From contig NZ_JACONV010000015.1 of NCBI RefSeq assembly GCF_014358015.1, positions 55,804-119,803 on the forward strand: DNA of 64,000 nucleotides. The letters are read 5' to 3'. The notes under the pieces are model-generated. The model did no database searches. It saw nothing but the letters and a program-made list of their open reading frames with translations, and was not told the origin of the DNA. This DNA comes from Pseudomonas triticifolii. Its GTDB lineage: Bacteria; Pseudomonadota; Gammaproteobacteria; Pseudomonadales; Pseudomonadaceae. Made by a program: the position numbers and the translations under genes. This document shows, one piece after another, positions 9,744 to 18,932 of the stretch; the first letter of the stretch is position 1, and each line of letters begins with the position of its first letter.

Positions 9744-9895
9744 ATTTCGCTGATTGCCAGCGAACGGTACCCGGCTGTCTTTCAGTCGGGGCCATGCCTG
9801 GAAACAGGCATCACATAATCCTCGACGGTGTCGGTCATTGCCTGTGCATGGCCAGGAAGAGGGGACGGTTTCGTTAACAAGGGAGCACAACAATA

Positions 9896-11164
9896 ATGAC
9901 ATCTCACACCACCCGCTCACGCCTTCTGCTGGGCGTTGGCAGCATGACGCTGCTCTGCCCGATGCTCGGCATGGCCGAAGGCTTCGTGGACGACACGAAG
10001 GCCACGCTGACGCTGCGTAACGCCTACTTCAACCGCAACTTCACCAACCCTGCGTTTCCCAGCAGTGCGGCACCGCAAAGCAAGGCCGAAGAGTGGACGC
10101 AAAGCTTCATTCTCGACGCCAAGTCGGGCTTCACCCAGGGCACAGTCGGGTTTGGTGTCGACGTGCTGGGGCTGTACTCGATCAAGCTCGACGGCGGACG
10201 CGGTACGGGTGGCACTCAACTGCTGCCGATCCACAGCGACGGCCGTCCGGCGGATGATTTCGGGCGTCTGGGCGTAGCGGGCAAGGCACGTTTCTCCAAG
10301 ACCGAAGTCAAGGTCGGCGAGTGGATGCCGGTGCTGCCGATCCTGCGCTCCGATGACGGCCGTTCGCTGCCGCAGACCTTCCGCGGCGGGCAGATCACGT
10401 CCAAGGAATTTGACGGCCTGACGCTCTACGGCGGCCAGTTCCGCGGCAACAGCCCGCGCAACGACGCCAGCATGGAAGACATGTCGATGAACGGCCGTGG
10501 CGCCTTCACATCCGACCGCTTCAACTTTGGCGGCGGCGAATACGTCTTCAATGACAAGCGCACACAGGTCGGCGTCTGGTACTCGGAACTGCAAGACATC
10601 TACCAGCAGCAGTTCTTCAATGTCCTGCACAGCCAGCCGCTCGGTGACTGGACCCTGGGCGCCAACCTGGGCTACTTCATCGGCAAGGAAGACGGCAGCA
10701 AACTGGCGGGCGATCTGGACAACAAGACCGCCTACGCACTGCTTTCAGCCCGCTACGGCGGCAGCACGTTCTACGTCGGCCTGCAGAAACTCAGCGGCGA
10801 TAGCGCCTGGATGCGGGTCAACGGCACCAGCGGCGGCACACTGGCCAACGACAGTTACAACGCCAGCTACGACAACGCCAGGGAAAAGTCCTGGCAGCTG
10901 CGTCACGACTACAATTTCGCCGTACTGGGCGTGCCTGGCCTGACCCTGATGAACCGCTACATCAGCGGCGACAACGTACACACCGGCAACATCACAGACG
11001 GCAAAGAGTGGGGGCGCGAGTCCGAACTGGCTTACACCCTGCAAAGCGGGACGTTCAAAAACCTGAACATCAAATGGCGCAACGCAAGTATTCGCCGTGA
11101 TTTCAGCACCAACGAATTCGATGAAAACCGTATTTTCATCAGCTATCCGCTTTCGTTGCTCTGA
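9896..11164 (+). CDS. OprD-family outer-membrane porin
   Basis: The product has 422 residues, with an N-terminal signal sequence ending near MLGMAEG and many alternating aromatic beta-strand segments. Motifs such as GYFIGKED, YNASYDNAREKSW and a terminal strand ending in YPLSLL are typical of the OprD/OpdK porins of Pseudomonas, which pass carboxylates and amino acids. The ATG at 9896 has GGGAG a few bases upstream. It lies downstream of uronate promoter 1 and directly before udh, so uptake of uronate across the outer membrane is the likely role. A GC-rich hairpin follows the gene. Confidence 0.88.
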   Translation: MTSHTTRSRLLLGVGSMTLLCPMLGMAEGFVDDTKATLTLRNAYFNRNFTNPAFPSSAAPQSKAEEWTQSFILDAKSGFTQGTVGFGVDVLGLYSIKLDGGRGTGGTQLLPIHSDGRPADDFGRLGVAGKARFSKTEVKVGEWMPVLPILRSDDGRSLPQTFRGGQITSKEFDGLTLYGGQFRGNSPRNDASMEDMSMNGRGAFTSDRFNFGGGEYVFNDKRTQVGVWYSELQDIYQQQFFNVLHSQPLGDWTLGANLGYFIGKEDGSKLAGDLDNKTAYALLSARYGGSTFYVGLQKLSGDSAWMRVNGTSGGTLANDSYNASYDNAREKSWQLRHDYNFAVLGVPGLTLMNRYISGDNVHTGNITDGKEWGRESELAYTLQSGTFKNLNIKWRNASIRRDFSTNEFDENRIFISYPLSLL

Positions 11165-11170
11165 CGAATC

Positions 11171-11203
11171 GGGCCGGTCCGCTCCACTGAAGGGGACCGG
11201 CCC
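11171..11203 (+). terminator. GC-rich hairpin between the porin gene and udh
   Basis: GGGCCGGTCC at 11171-11180 pairs perfectly with GGACCGGCCC at 11194-11203 across a 13-base loop. It starts only a few bases after the porin stop. No T-run follows, so it may act as an RNA stabiliser or partial terminator rather than a strong intrinsic terminator. Confidence 0.45.
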
Positions 11204-11257
11204 TGTGCAGTCGTCTAAGCGCAGCTTGCAGAGCGGCCATTTTATACCTTGGCCGCG

Positions 11258-11315
11258 TTGACAAGCCGCGCATGGGGTGCTGATAATCCGGTAAGTCATA
11301 CGACAACAGATGACA
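11258..11315 (+). promoter_or_regulatory. Sigma70-type promoter with downstream operator (uronate promoter 2)
   Basis: TTGACA lies at 11258-11263 and GATAAT at 11282-11287 (18-base spacer), followed 12 bases later by ACGACAACAGATGACA (11300-11315). The layout is identical to the promoter at 9543. It is 27 bases upstream of the udh start codon. Confidence 0.62.
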
Positions 11316-11341
11316 AAAAATAACAATCAGGAAACGTCCTC

Positions 11342-12169
11342 ATGGCATCGGCTCACACCACGCAAAATCCCTTCAATCGCCTCCTGCTGACAGGTGCGGC
11401 AGGCGGCCTGGGCAAGGTGTTGCGCGAAACGCTGCGCCCTTACGCACATATCATCCGGCTGTCCGACATAGCCGACATGGCGCCCGCCACCGGCAGCCAT
11501 GAAGAAGTCCAGCTCTGCGACCTCTCCGACAAGAACGCGGTACACCGCCTGGTCGAAGGCGTGGATGCCATCCTGCATTTCGGTGGTGTATCCGTCGAAC
11601 GGCCATTCGAGGAAATCCTCGGCGCCAATATCTGCGGTGTGTTCCACATCTACGAAGCCGCCCGTCGGCATGGCGTGAAGCGCGTGATCTTCGCCAGCTC
11701 CAACCATGTGATCGGGTTCTACACGCAGGACGAAACCATCGACGCACATTGCCCGCGCCGTCCGGACAGCTACTACGGCCTGTCCAAATCCTACGGCGAG
11801 GACATGGCCAGCTTCTACTTTGATCGCTACGGCATCGAAACCGTCAGCATCCGCATCGGCTCCTCGTTCCCCGAACCGCAAAACCGTCGAATGATGAGCA
11901 CATGGCTCAGCTTCGACGACCTGACTCAACTGCTCGAACGCGCCCTGTACACGCCCAATGTCGGCCACACCGTGGTGTACGGCGTGTCGGATAACAAAAC
12001 CGTTTGGTGGGACAACCGCCTGGCCAGTCATCTGGGCTATACGCCCAAGGACAGCTCGGAGGTCTTTCGCGACAAGGTCGACGCTCAGCCGATGCCGGCA
12101 GCCAACGACCCGGCGATGGTCTATCAGGGCGGCGCCTTTGTCGCTTCCGGGCCGTTCGGCGACGAGTAA
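11342..12169 (+). CDS. udh: Uronate dehydrogenase (NAD-dependent)
   Basis: The product has 275 residues. This enzyme class oxidises D-galacturonate and D-glucuronate to the aldaric acid lactone using NAD+. The Rossmann motif TGAAGGLG (17-24), the FASSNHVIGFY segment (117-127) and the catalytic pair Tyr145/Lys149 in YYGLSK match the Pseudomonas and Agrobacterium Udh family, and the length is the usual one. The next gene encodes an SMP-30-type lactonase that could open the product lactone, and a TRAP transporter follows, so the cluster makes a coherent uptake-oxidation pathway. The downstream dehydratase steps are not in the window. Confidence 0.93.
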   Translation: MASAHTTQNPFNRLLLTGAAGGLGKVLRETLRPYAHIIRLSDIADMAPATGSHEEVQLCDLSDKNAVHRLVEGVDAILHFGGVSVERPFEEILGANICGVFHIYEAARRHGVKRVIFASSNHVIGFYTQDETIDAHCPRRPDSYYGLSKSYGEDMASFYFDRYGIETVSIRIGSSFPEPQNRRMMSTWLSFDDLTQLLERALYTPNVGHTVVYGVSDNKTVWWDNRLASHLGYTPKDSSEVFRDKVDAQPMPAANDPAMVYQGGAFVASGPFGDE

Positions 12170-12213
12170 ACATCGCTCATCCACCACCTGAACAGCCTGG
12201 AGACGCAAGCCGT

Positions 12214-13098
12214 ATGGACGCCGAACTGATTCTAGATGCGCAAAACGCTACCGGCGAAAGTCCCGTCTGGAGCGCGCGTGATCAGGCGCTCTACTGGGTC
12301 GATATTCCGGCAGGCCGCCTGCATCGCTGGAACCTGAGCGATGGCAGTACGCGCCACTGGCAAGCCCCGCAGATGCTGGCCTGTATCGCGGCTGATGGTC
12401 AGGGTGGCTGGCTCGCCGGAATGGAAAGCGGCCTGTTCCACCTGCAGCCCCATGAAGATGGCAGCCTGATCAGCACGCCACGGGTCGACGTTCAACACGC
12501 ACAGACCGGCATGCGCTTCAATGATGGTCGTTGCGACCGTCAGGGGCGCTTCTGGGCGGGCACGATGCTGATGGACATGAACGCCGGTGCAGCGGTGGGT
12601 GCCCTGTATCGCTACAGCGCCGGGCAGCCCACGCTTGAGCCGGTGCTCAAAGCGCTCATTGTGCCCAACGGCCTGGCGTTCAGCCCGGATGGCAGGACGA
12701 TGTACCTGTCCGATTCACACCCCAGCGTGCAGAAGATCTGGGCTTTCGATTACGACACTGACAGCGGCACCCCACACAACCGCCGCCTGTTCGTGGACAT
12801 GAACCACCACCTGGGCCGCCCGGATGGTGCCGCCATCGATGCCGAGGGCTGCTACTGGATCTGCGGCAACGATGCCGGCCTGATCCATCGTTTCACCCCA
12901 CAAGGCAAGCTCGACCGCTCGCTGGTCGTGCCCGTGAAAAAACCCGCCATGTGTGCCTTTGGCGGCCCGAACCTGGACACCCTGTTCGTCACATCAATCC
13001 GCCCCGGTGGCGACCTGAGCGATCAACCACTCGCCGGTGGTGTGTTCGCCCTGCGGCCCGGCGTCAAAGGCCTGGAGGAGCCGGTTTTCCGGGACTGA
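12214..13098 (+). CDS. SMP-30/gluconolactonase-family sugar lactonase
   Basis: The 294-residue beta-propeller protein begins MDAELILDAQNATGESPVWS, where GESPVW carries the metal-binding glutamate of the family. Further hallmarks are MRFNDGRCDRQGRFWAGTM, VPNGLAFSPDGRTMYLSDS and GCYWICGND. The ATG at 12214 follows a GGAGACG purine run. The position between udh and the TRAP genes makes hydrolysis of a galactaro- or glucaro-lactone the likely role, although arabinonolactonases look similar. It is a soluble cytoplasmic enzyme. Confidence 0.9.
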   Translation: MDAELILDAQNATGESPVWSARDQALYWVDIPAGRLHRWNLSDGSTRHWQAPQMLACIAADGQGGWLAGMESGLFHLQPHEDGSLISTPRVDVQHAQTGMRFNDGRCDRQGRFWAGTMLMDMNAGAAVGALYRYSAGQPTLEPVLKALIVPNGLAFSPDGRTMYLSDSHPSVQKIWAFDYDTDSGTPHNRRLFVDMNHHLGRPDGAAIDAEGCYWICGNDAGLIHRFTPQGKLDRSLVVPVKKPAMCAFGGPNLDTLFVTSIRPGGDLSDQPLAGGVFALRPGVKGLEEPVFRD

Positions 13099-13154
13099 CA
13101 CAACAGCACTGAACCCAATAGCACCGACCAAAAACAAGAAAATCGGAGATATCC

Positions 13155-14177
13155 ATGGACTTCAAACGCACACTCCTCATCGCTGCACTTCCTCTGGCGT
13201 TTTGCATGACAGGCACGGCGCAGGCAGAAATAAAGATCAAGTTCGCCGAAGTTCACCCTGCCGGCTACCCGCCGGTGGTGGCAGAGCAGAACATGGGCAA
13301 AAAGCTGCAAGAGCAAACCAAGGACGAGATCACCTTCAAGATGTTCGCCGGTGGCGTGCTGGGCTCGGAGAAGGAGGTCGTCGAGCAGGTGCAGTCCGGT
13401 GCCATCCAGATGACCCGCGTCAGCCTCGGCATCGTTGGCCCGGTGGTACCGGACGTCAATGCGTTCAATCTGCCGTTCGTGTTCCGTGACCAGGCGCACA
13501 TGCGCACCATCATCGATGGCGAAATCGGTCAGGAGATGCTCGACAAGATCACCAACTCCAACTTCAACATGGTCGCTCTGGCCTGGATGGACGGTGGTAC
13601 ACGCAACCTGTACACCAAGAAGCCGGTACGCAACATCGCCGACCTCAAGGGCATGAAGATTCGCGTCCAGGGCAACCCGGTGTTCATCGACACCATCAAC
13701 GACATGGGCGGCAACGGCATCGCCATGGCCACCGGTGAGATTTTCAGCGCCTTGCAGACCGGCGTGATCGACGGCGCGGAAAACAATCCACCGACCTACT
13801 TTCAGCACAACCACTATCAGAACGCCAAGTTCTACACCATGACCGAGCATTTGATCCTGCCGGAACCGGTGGTGATGTCGAAGACCACCTGGACCAAGCT
13901 GACCCCGGATCAGCAGACCCTGGTGAAAAAACTGGCGCGTGACGCGCAGATGGAAGAGCGCGCGCTGTGGGACAAGGCATCGGCCGCTGACGAGGCCAAA
14001 CTCAAGGCCGCAGGCGTGGAGTTCATCACCCTGACGTCTGAGCAGAAGAAAGCCTTCTACGACGCGACTCAAGCGGTTCGTGACAAATACGGCGCGCCTT
14101 ACAAGGACCTGATCAGCCGCATCGAAGCGGTCAAGACCGATCCTGCGCTGATGGCAAAAGCCCAAGCTGCCCAATAA
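13155..14177 (+). CDS. TRAP transporter periplasmic substrate-binding protein (DctP family)
   Basis: The product has 340 residues and a clear Sec signal peptide ending at GTAQA (cut near residue 24). The family core follows, including KIRVQGN (168-174), whose arginine binds the carboxylate of the ligand in TRAP solute receptors. It is the first of three TRAP genes with the order P-Q-M. A GC-rich hairpin in the 63-base gap before the Q gene fits the usual excess of binding protein over membrane subunits. The context points to hexuronate as substrate. Confidence 0.93.
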   Translation: MDFKRTLLIAALPLAFCMTGTAQAEIKIKFAEVHPAGYPPVVAEQNMGKKLQEQTKDEITFKMFAGGVLGSEKEVVEQVQSGAIQMTRVSLGIVGPVVPDVNAFNLPFVFRDQAHMRTIIDGEIGQEMLDKITNSNFNMVALAWMDGGTRNLYTKKPVRNIADLKGMKIRVQGNPVFIDTINDMGGNGIAMATGEIFSALQTGVIDGAENNPPTYFQHNHYQNAKFYTMTEHLILPEPVVMSKTTWTKLTPDQQTLVKKLARDAQMEERALWDKASAADEAKLKAAGVEFITLTSEQKKAFYDATQAVRDKYGAPYKDLISRIEAVKTDPALMAKAQAAQ

Positions 14178-14240
14178 GACAGTCCGATAACGCCGCGGGG
14201 GCGAGCGCCAGCTCGTTCGCCGCCGCTGTGGTGAGCCTTC

Positions 14241-14768
14241 ATGAAAAATACGTTATTGCGCATCAACGATACGTTGTATCGAGTCTGTATCGGGATTGCG
14301 GGGCTGTCGGTCCTGACCATGACCCTGATCATTCCCTGGGGCATCTTTGCCCGTTACGTGCTGGGCAGCGGCTCCAGCTGGCCGGAACCGGTCGCCATTC
14401 TGCTGATGGTGGTGTTCACCTTCTTCGGCGCAGCAGCCAGCTACCGCGCCGGCGCACACATGGCGGTGGCCATGGCGGTGGATCGCATGCCGATGCAGGT
14501 TCGCAAAGTGGCCGTGGTGGTCGTGCAGATCCTGATGGCCATCGTTGCGCTGTTCATGATCTTCAAGGGCTTCAAGCTGTGCGCCACCACCTGGAATCAG
14601 TTTCTCGGTGAGTTGCCGGGCCTGCGGGTCGGCATCTCGTACCTGCCTATTCCCATCGGCGGCATCGTGACCCTGATTTTCGTCCTGGAAAGGATGTTCC
14701 TGGGTGACCAGAGCCACCGCTCCGTCATGCGGTTCGACGTTATAGAAGAAAGCGAAGGAGCCGCATAA
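14241..14768 (+). CDS. TRAP transporter small membrane subunit (DctQ family)
   Basis: This 175-residue protein has four hydrophobic segments, the expected size for the small TRAP permease subunit. The stop codon abuts the ATG of the large subunit at 14769, so the two are translationally coupled. The motif SGSSWPEPVAILLMVVFTFF is typical of the family. It bridges the periplasmic receptor and the large transport subunit in the inner membrane. Confidence 0.92.
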   Translation: MKNTLLRINDTLYRVCIGIAGLSVLTMTLIIPWGIFARYVLGSGSSWPEPVAILLMVVFTFFGAAASYRAGAHMAVAMAVDRMPMQVRKVAVVVVQILMAIVALFMIFKGFKLCATTWNQFLGELPGLRVGISYLPIPIGGIVTLIFVLERMFLGDQSHRSVMRFDVIEESEGAA

Positions 14769-16049
14769 ATGGACGCATTGATACTGTTGGGCAGCTTTAT
14801 CGCATTGATCCTCATCGGCATGCCGGTGGCCTATGCACTGGGGCTGTCGGCGCTGATCGGCGCCTGGTGGATCGAGATTCCGGCCGATGCCCTGATGATT
14901 CAGATCGCAGGCGGAGTGAACAAATTCTCGCTGCTGGCGATTCCATTCTTCGTGCTGGCGGGCGCCATCATGGCCGAAGGCGGCATGTCACGAAGGCTGG
15001 TGGCCTTTGCGGGCGTGCTGGTGGGCTTCGTGCGCGGCGGCCTGTCGTTGGTGAACATCGTGGCGTCGACCTTCTTCGGCGCGATCTCGGGTTCCTCCGT
15101 GGCCGACACCGCGTCGGTGGGTTCGGTGCTGATCCCGGAAATGGAACGCAACGGCTACCCTCGGGACTTCTCGACCGCCGTGACCGTGAGTGGCTCGGTG
15201 CAGGCCCTGCTGACCCCGCCCAGCCACAACTCGGTGCTCTATTCGCTGGCGGCTGGCGGCACGGTGTCGATCGCCTCGCTGTTCATGGCCGGGATCATGC
15301 CGGGTCTGTTGCTCAGCGCGGTGATGATGGGCCTGTGCATGATCTTCGCCCGCAAGCGCAACTACCCCAAAGGTGAAGTCATTCCGCTGCGTCAGGCGCT
15401 GAAAATCGCCGGCGAAGCCCTGTGGGGCATGATGGCGCTGGTCATCATTCTGGGCGGTATTCTGTCGGGCGTGTTCACCGCGACCGAGTCAGCGTCCATT
15501 GCCGTGGTCTGGTCGTTCTTCGTGACCATGTTCATCTACCGCGACTACAAATGGCGCGACCTGCCCAAGCTGATGCACCGGGCGGCACGGACCATTTCCA
15601 TCGTGATGATCCTGATCGGTTTCGCCGCCAGCTTCGGGTACATCCTGACGCTGATGGAAATCCCGATGAAGATCACCACGGCGTTCCTGACCCTGTCGGA
15701 CAACCGCTACGTGATCCTGATGTGCATCAACGTGATGTTGCTGCTGCTGGGCACCATCATGGACATGGCACCGCTGATCCTGATCCTCACCCCGATCCTG
15801 CTGCCAGTGGTCGCCAGTGTCGGCGTCGACCCGGTGCATTTCGGCATGATCATGCTGGTCAACCTGGGCATTGGCCTGATCACGCCGCCGGTGGGTGCGG
15901 TGCTGTTCGTCGGCGCGGCGGTGGGTAAAGTCACCATCGAAGCCACCGTGAAAGCGCTGCTGCCGTTCTACGTGGCGCTGTTCATGGTGCTGATGCTGGT
16001 GACCTACATCCCTGCCATCTCGCTGTGGCTGCCGGGCGCTGTGCTCTAA
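14769..16049 (+). CDS. TRAP transporter large membrane subunit (DctM family)
   Basis: This 426-residue protein has about twelve hydrophobic segments. Signature stretches are AIPFFVLAGAIMAEGGMSRR, FFGAISGSSVADTASVGSV and NLGIGLITPPVGAVLFVGAA, which belong to the Na+-coupled transport core. Its length is normal and its frame intact. It completes the TRAP system started at 13155. A strong hairpin follows the stop codon. Confidence 0.94.
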   Translation: MDALILLGSFIALILIGMPVAYALGLSALIGAWWIEIPADALMIQIAGGVNKFSLLAIPFFVLAGAIMAEGGMSRRLVAFAGVLVGFVRGGLSLVNIVASTFFGAISGSSVADTASVGSVLIPEMERNGYPRDFSTAVTVSGSVQALLTPPSHNSVLYSLAAGGTVSIASLFMAGIMPGLLLSAVMMGLCMIFARKRNYPKGEVIPLRQALKIAGEALWGMMALVIILGGILSGVFTATESASIAVVWSFFVTMFIYRDYKWRDLPKLMHRAARTISIVMILIGFAASFGYILTLMEIPMKITTAFLTLSDNRYVILMCINVMLLLLGTIMDMAPLILILTPILLPVVASVGVDPVHFGMIMLVNLGIGLITPPVGAVLFVGAAVGKVTIEATVKALLPFYVALFMVLMLVTYIPAISLWLPGAVL

Positions 16050-16068
16050 CCCTTCTGTTGACTGTCGG

Positions 16069-16094
16069 CCCTCGCGAACGTGAGTTCGCGAGGG
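16069..16094 (+). terminator. Hairpin after the TRAP operon
   Basis: CCCTCGCGAAC (16069-16079) and GTTCGCGAGGG (16084-16094) form a perfect 11-base-pair stem with a GTGA tetraloop, 20 bases after the large-subunit stop. There is no T-run, so termination strength is uncertain. Confidence 0.5.
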
Positions 16095-16139
16095 CTCAGG
16101 CACAACCGCTGTCTTTCCAGCCAAGGAGGCTGGTCCCGC

Positions 16140-17114
16140 ATGTCCGCCCCTGCCCTGTTTCCCCGCCACATCGCCGTCCTGATACTGGCGTTGCTGGCCT
16201 GCTCTTTCGCTGGCAATCACATTGCCGCACGCATTGCCTTCGACCATGACACCGGCCTGCTGCTGGCGATTCTGTGCCGCTCCGGTGTGACCTTGCTGGT
16301 GCTGGTCAGTCTGGTGCTGCTGCAACGCGAACGCCTCAACCTGCCCGCCAGCACCTGGCGCTGGCAATTGCTGCTGGGCCTGCTGATCGCGACCCAGAGC
16401 TTCTGCATCTACTCGGCCGTGGCACGTATTCCGGTCGCACTGGCGTTGCTGGTGGTCAACGTCTCGCCCATCCTGCTGGCGCTGCTGACCTGGGCGCTGG
16501 GCGGTGCGGCACCGACGCGCCGGGCTGCGGCACTGATGGGCCTGATCCTGTGTGGTCTGGTGCTGGCACTCGACGTGCCGCATCGCCTGTCCAACCCCGG
16601 CAGCAGCGAGCCGCAGTGGCTGGAAGGCATCGCCTACGCGTTCACCGCAGCAGTGGTGTTCGCCTTTGCGCTGTGGATCACAGATAACAAGCTAGCTAGC
16701 ATGCGTGGCACCGTTCGCAGCATGCTGACCATGGTCGTGGTCTTCATCGCGGCCGCCGTGGCCGGTGCCAGCGGCCTGTTGCCCGGCGGTGTGGACCTGC
16801 CGGCAAGCCCCGTCGGCTGGACCGCACTGGCCAGTCTGGTGTTGTTGTACGGCGTAGGCTTTTCGCTGCTGTTCATCTGCATGGCGCGTCTGGACATCGC
16901 CCGCAACGCACCGGTCATGAACATCGAACCGGTGGCCAGTCTGCTGTTTGGCTGGCTGATCCTGGATCAGTTGCTCAGCAGCGGTCAGGTCATCGGCGGC
17001 CTGATTGTCGTCAGTGGCATCGTGCTGTTGACCTGGCGCCGTGCCACGCCCTCCTCGAAAAACCCCATTGCGCAAGAGGTCCCGCCCCATGCCCGCGAAC
17101 GTTCTGACCCTTGA
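16140..17114 (+). CDS. EamA/DMT-family inner-membrane transporter
   Basis: The 324-residue protein has ten hydrophobic segments arranged as two EamA halves. The first half ends near AALMGLILCGLVLALDVP, and the second carries APVMNIEPVASLLFGWLILD, a typical EamA repeat signature. The ATG at 16140 has an excellent AAGGAGG ribosome site, so it is chosen over an upstream in-frame codon. These proteins usually export metabolites or amino acids, and the substrate is unknown. It overlaps the epimerase gene by 26 bases. Confidence 0.87.
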   Translation: MSAPALFPRHIAVLILALLACSFAGNHIAARIAFDHDTGLLLAILCRSGVTLLVLVSLVLLQRERLNLPASTWRWQLLLGLLIATQSFCIYSAVARIPVALALLVVNVSPILLALLTWALGGAAPTRRAAALMGLILCGLVLALDVPHRLSNPGSSEPQWLEGIAYAFTAAVVFAFALWITDNKLASMRGTVRSMLTMVVVFIAAAVAGASGLLPGGVDLPASPVGWTALASLVLLYGVGFSLLFICMARLDIARNAPVMNIEPVASLLFGWLILDQLLSSGQVIGGLIVVSGIVLLTWRRATPSSKNPIAQEVPPHARERSDP

Positions 17115-17958
17115 AGACGGCCTGACCCGACTGACTCTGGCCCCGCAAACCGGTGGCAGCATCGTCAACTGGACAACACTGGAAAGCGGCCAGCCGTTGC
17201 TGCGCGCCAGCGACGATGACGCCCTGGCCGCAGGCACGCCACGCAAACTGGCCTGCTACCCGCTGGCACCCTGGTCGAACCGGATCGGCAACGGCGGCTT
17301 CGACACGCCCGACGGCTGGCTCGCCCTGTCGCCCAACAGCAACAATGACGCGCTGCCCATTCATGGCAGCGCCTGGCAGCAAGCCTGGGACGTGAGCGAG
17401 CAGAGCGACACGCACGTCTGCCTGCAACTCGACAGCCAGACCCCCTTCGCCTATCAAGCCCGGCTGCGCTACACGCTGCGCGACGGCCAACTGAGTATCG
17501 AATTAAGCACCACCCACCTGGACAGCCGCGCCGCCTGGCACGGGCTGGGTCTGCATCCGTACCTGCCGCGCACGCCCCACACACGCCTGCAGACCAATGC
17601 CTCGCAAGTCTGGCTGTGCGACGAAGCAGGCTTGCCCACGGAGCTGCGGGACCTGCCTGCCGACTGGAATTTCCGGCACGGCAACGCCCTGCCCCGTTCG
17701 AAACTGGACAACGGCTTCACCGGATGGGATGGCCGCAGCCTCATCCGCCAGCCGGATCTGGGCTACGAGTTGCACTGTGAGGCCAGCGGCAGCGAGTACT
17801 TTCTGGTGTTCTGCCCGCAGGATCTGGACTTCTTCTGCTTCGAACCGGTCAGCCACCCGGTCAACGCCCATCACCTGCCGGGGCATCCGGGATTGAAGCT
17901 GTTGCAGCATGGGGAGTCCATGACGTTGGGGTTCAGCCTGCTCTATCGGGCGCTTTAG
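17089..17958 (+). CDS. Aldose 1-epimerase family protein
   Basis: The product has 289 residues of the galactose-mutarotase fold. Recognisable elements are the substrate-binding APWSNRIGNG (arginine of the NR motif), LPIHGSAW, the active-site region GLGLHPYLPR and the late FCFEPVSHPVNA glutamate. The start at 17089 (MPANVLTLED) overlaps the end of the EamA gene, so the two are probably translated together. It interconverts alpha and beta anomers of an aldose or uronate, which fits a sugar-acid cluster. Confidence 0.87.
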   Translation: MPANVLTLEDGLTRLTLAPQTGGSIVNWTTLESGQPLLRASDDDALAAGTPRKLACYPLAPWSNRIGNGGFDTPDGWLALSPNSNNDALPIHGSAWQQAWDVSEQSDTHVCLQLDSQTPFAYQARLRYTLRDGQLSIELSTTHLDSRAAWHGLGLHPYLPRTPHTRLQTNASQVWLCDEAGLPTELRDLPADWNFRHGNALPRSKLDNGFTGWDGRSLIRQPDLGYELHCEASGSEYFLVFCPQDLDFFCFEPVSHPVNAHHLPGHPGLKLLQHGESMTLGFSLLYRAL

Positions 17959-17967
17959 CCTGTCGGT

Positions 17968-18543
17968 TCACGGTGAGATGATCAGCATCGAGGTACCGCT
18001 CAACCGGGTCAGTCCAGAAGCGCTGGCGCACTCGTTGCTCACTTTCGAATCAATGTCACCCAGCACGAAAACAGTCATCGCTTTGGCCCCCTTGTAACGG
18101 CCCTCCACAATGCTTCCTGTACCGACAACGGTGGTCGTGCGCTGATCTCCCTCAGTCTCAAGGCTTGCATTGAACGTGTAGGTACTGGTGGCACGGTCAT
18201 TCCACCTGATCACCCACGTAATGGGCGAGGCCAGGGTGCGCAGCGCCTCGCAGGAGAACGTCGCCTGAAACCGTTGCTCCGATGAAGCACTGACGGCCAG
18301 CTCCGAGTCAGGTGAAACGCAAGGCCCCCAATAACTTCTGGCTGAGACAGTGACCAGGTGATTGTCATTGGCAAGCCCCGGTGACCACACGATGGTGTGC
18401 ATTCCGGCCTTACAGGTCACAAGATTTTCGGCCTCAGCGACGGCCCGTTCAGGTGTGATGAGGAGGGCTGCGAGCCCGCAGATCAACAGCGCAGAACCCA
18501 GGCAAACCAGACCTGACAAACACCGCTCGGCAACAAGACGCAT
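17968..18543 (-). CDS. Secreted or periplasmic protein of unknown function
   Basis: About 191 residues are read from the ATG at 18543 (MRLVAERCLSGLVCLGSALL). A start ten residues upstream is also possible. The N-terminal hydrophobic stretch ending near PERAVAEA looks like a signal peptide. The mature part has four cysteines (VTCKAG, WGPCVSP, FSCEAL, SNECAS) that could form two disulfides, and otherwise a beta-rich composition. I do not recognise a family. It lies convergent with the epimerase gene and divergent from vapB. Confidence 0.6.
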   Translation of the reverse strand: MRLVAERCLSGLVCLGSALLICGLAALLITPERAVAEAENLVTCKAGMHTIVWSPGLANDNHLVTVSARSYWGPCVSPDSELAVSASSEQRFQATFSCEALRTLASPITWVIRWNDRATSTYTFNASLETEGDQRTTTVVGTGSIVEGRYKGAKAMTVFVLGDIDSKVSNECASASGLTRLSGTSMLIISP

Positions 18544-18630
18544 GATCGGCTCCGTGCACGTGATGATGTTCACCTACCGATGTATCAGTCTGTGTTGTCG
18601 GTTTCTACTGTAAGAAATGACAGGAGCCGG

Positions 18631-18650
18631 GATATACCATTGATATATCA
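18631..18650. promoter_or_regulatory. AT-rich inverted repeat upstream of vapB, probable antitoxin operator
   Basis: GATATA (18631-18636) and TATATC (18644-18649) form an inverted repeat, and TGATATATCA (18641-18650) is itself a perfect palindrome, about 50 bases before the vapB start. VapB proteins bind such repeats to repress their own promoter. Confidence 0.5.
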
Positions 18651-18702
18651 CACCTAAAATTGACTATGAATTGTCCTTTGCCCAGCCACGGAGTGATTTC
18701 TC

Positions 18703-18924
18703 ATGGAGCAATCAACAGTATTCAAACGTAATCGCAGCCAGATTGTTCGACTGCCTAAGGCACTGGCGCTTCCAGACGATGTGAAACGCGTGGATATTGT
18801 CGCGGTGGGCAGAACCCGCATCATTTCGCCGGCGGGTGAAACCTGGAACAGTTGGTTCGATGGCGACGGCGTCAGTGCCGACTTCATGACAGAGCGAGAG
18901 CAGCCCGCCGATCAGCTGCGTTAA
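18703..18924 (+). CDS. vapB: VapB/VagC-type antitoxin
   Basis: The 73-residue protein begins MEQSTVFKRNRSQIVRLPKA, the AbrB/SpoVT-type swapped-hairpin DNA-binding motif of VagC antitoxins, in which NRSQxVRLPK is the hallmark. The C-terminal part carries the toxin-neutralising tail (WNSWFDGDG). It is followed nine bases after its stop by a truncated vapC. The antitoxin looks intact, so it may still regulate or act as an orphan. Confidence 0.85.
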   Translation: MEQSTVFKRNRSQIVRLPKALALPDDVKRVDIVAVGRTRIISPAGETWNSWFDGDGVSADFMTEREQPADQLR

Positions 18925-18932
18925 TCGTTCTG

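Noticed and set aside
16690..16702. GCTAGCTAGC in the EamA gene as a mobile-element scar
   Set aside because: It is inside an intact reading frame that continues with normal family sequence; no repeat of target bases is seen.
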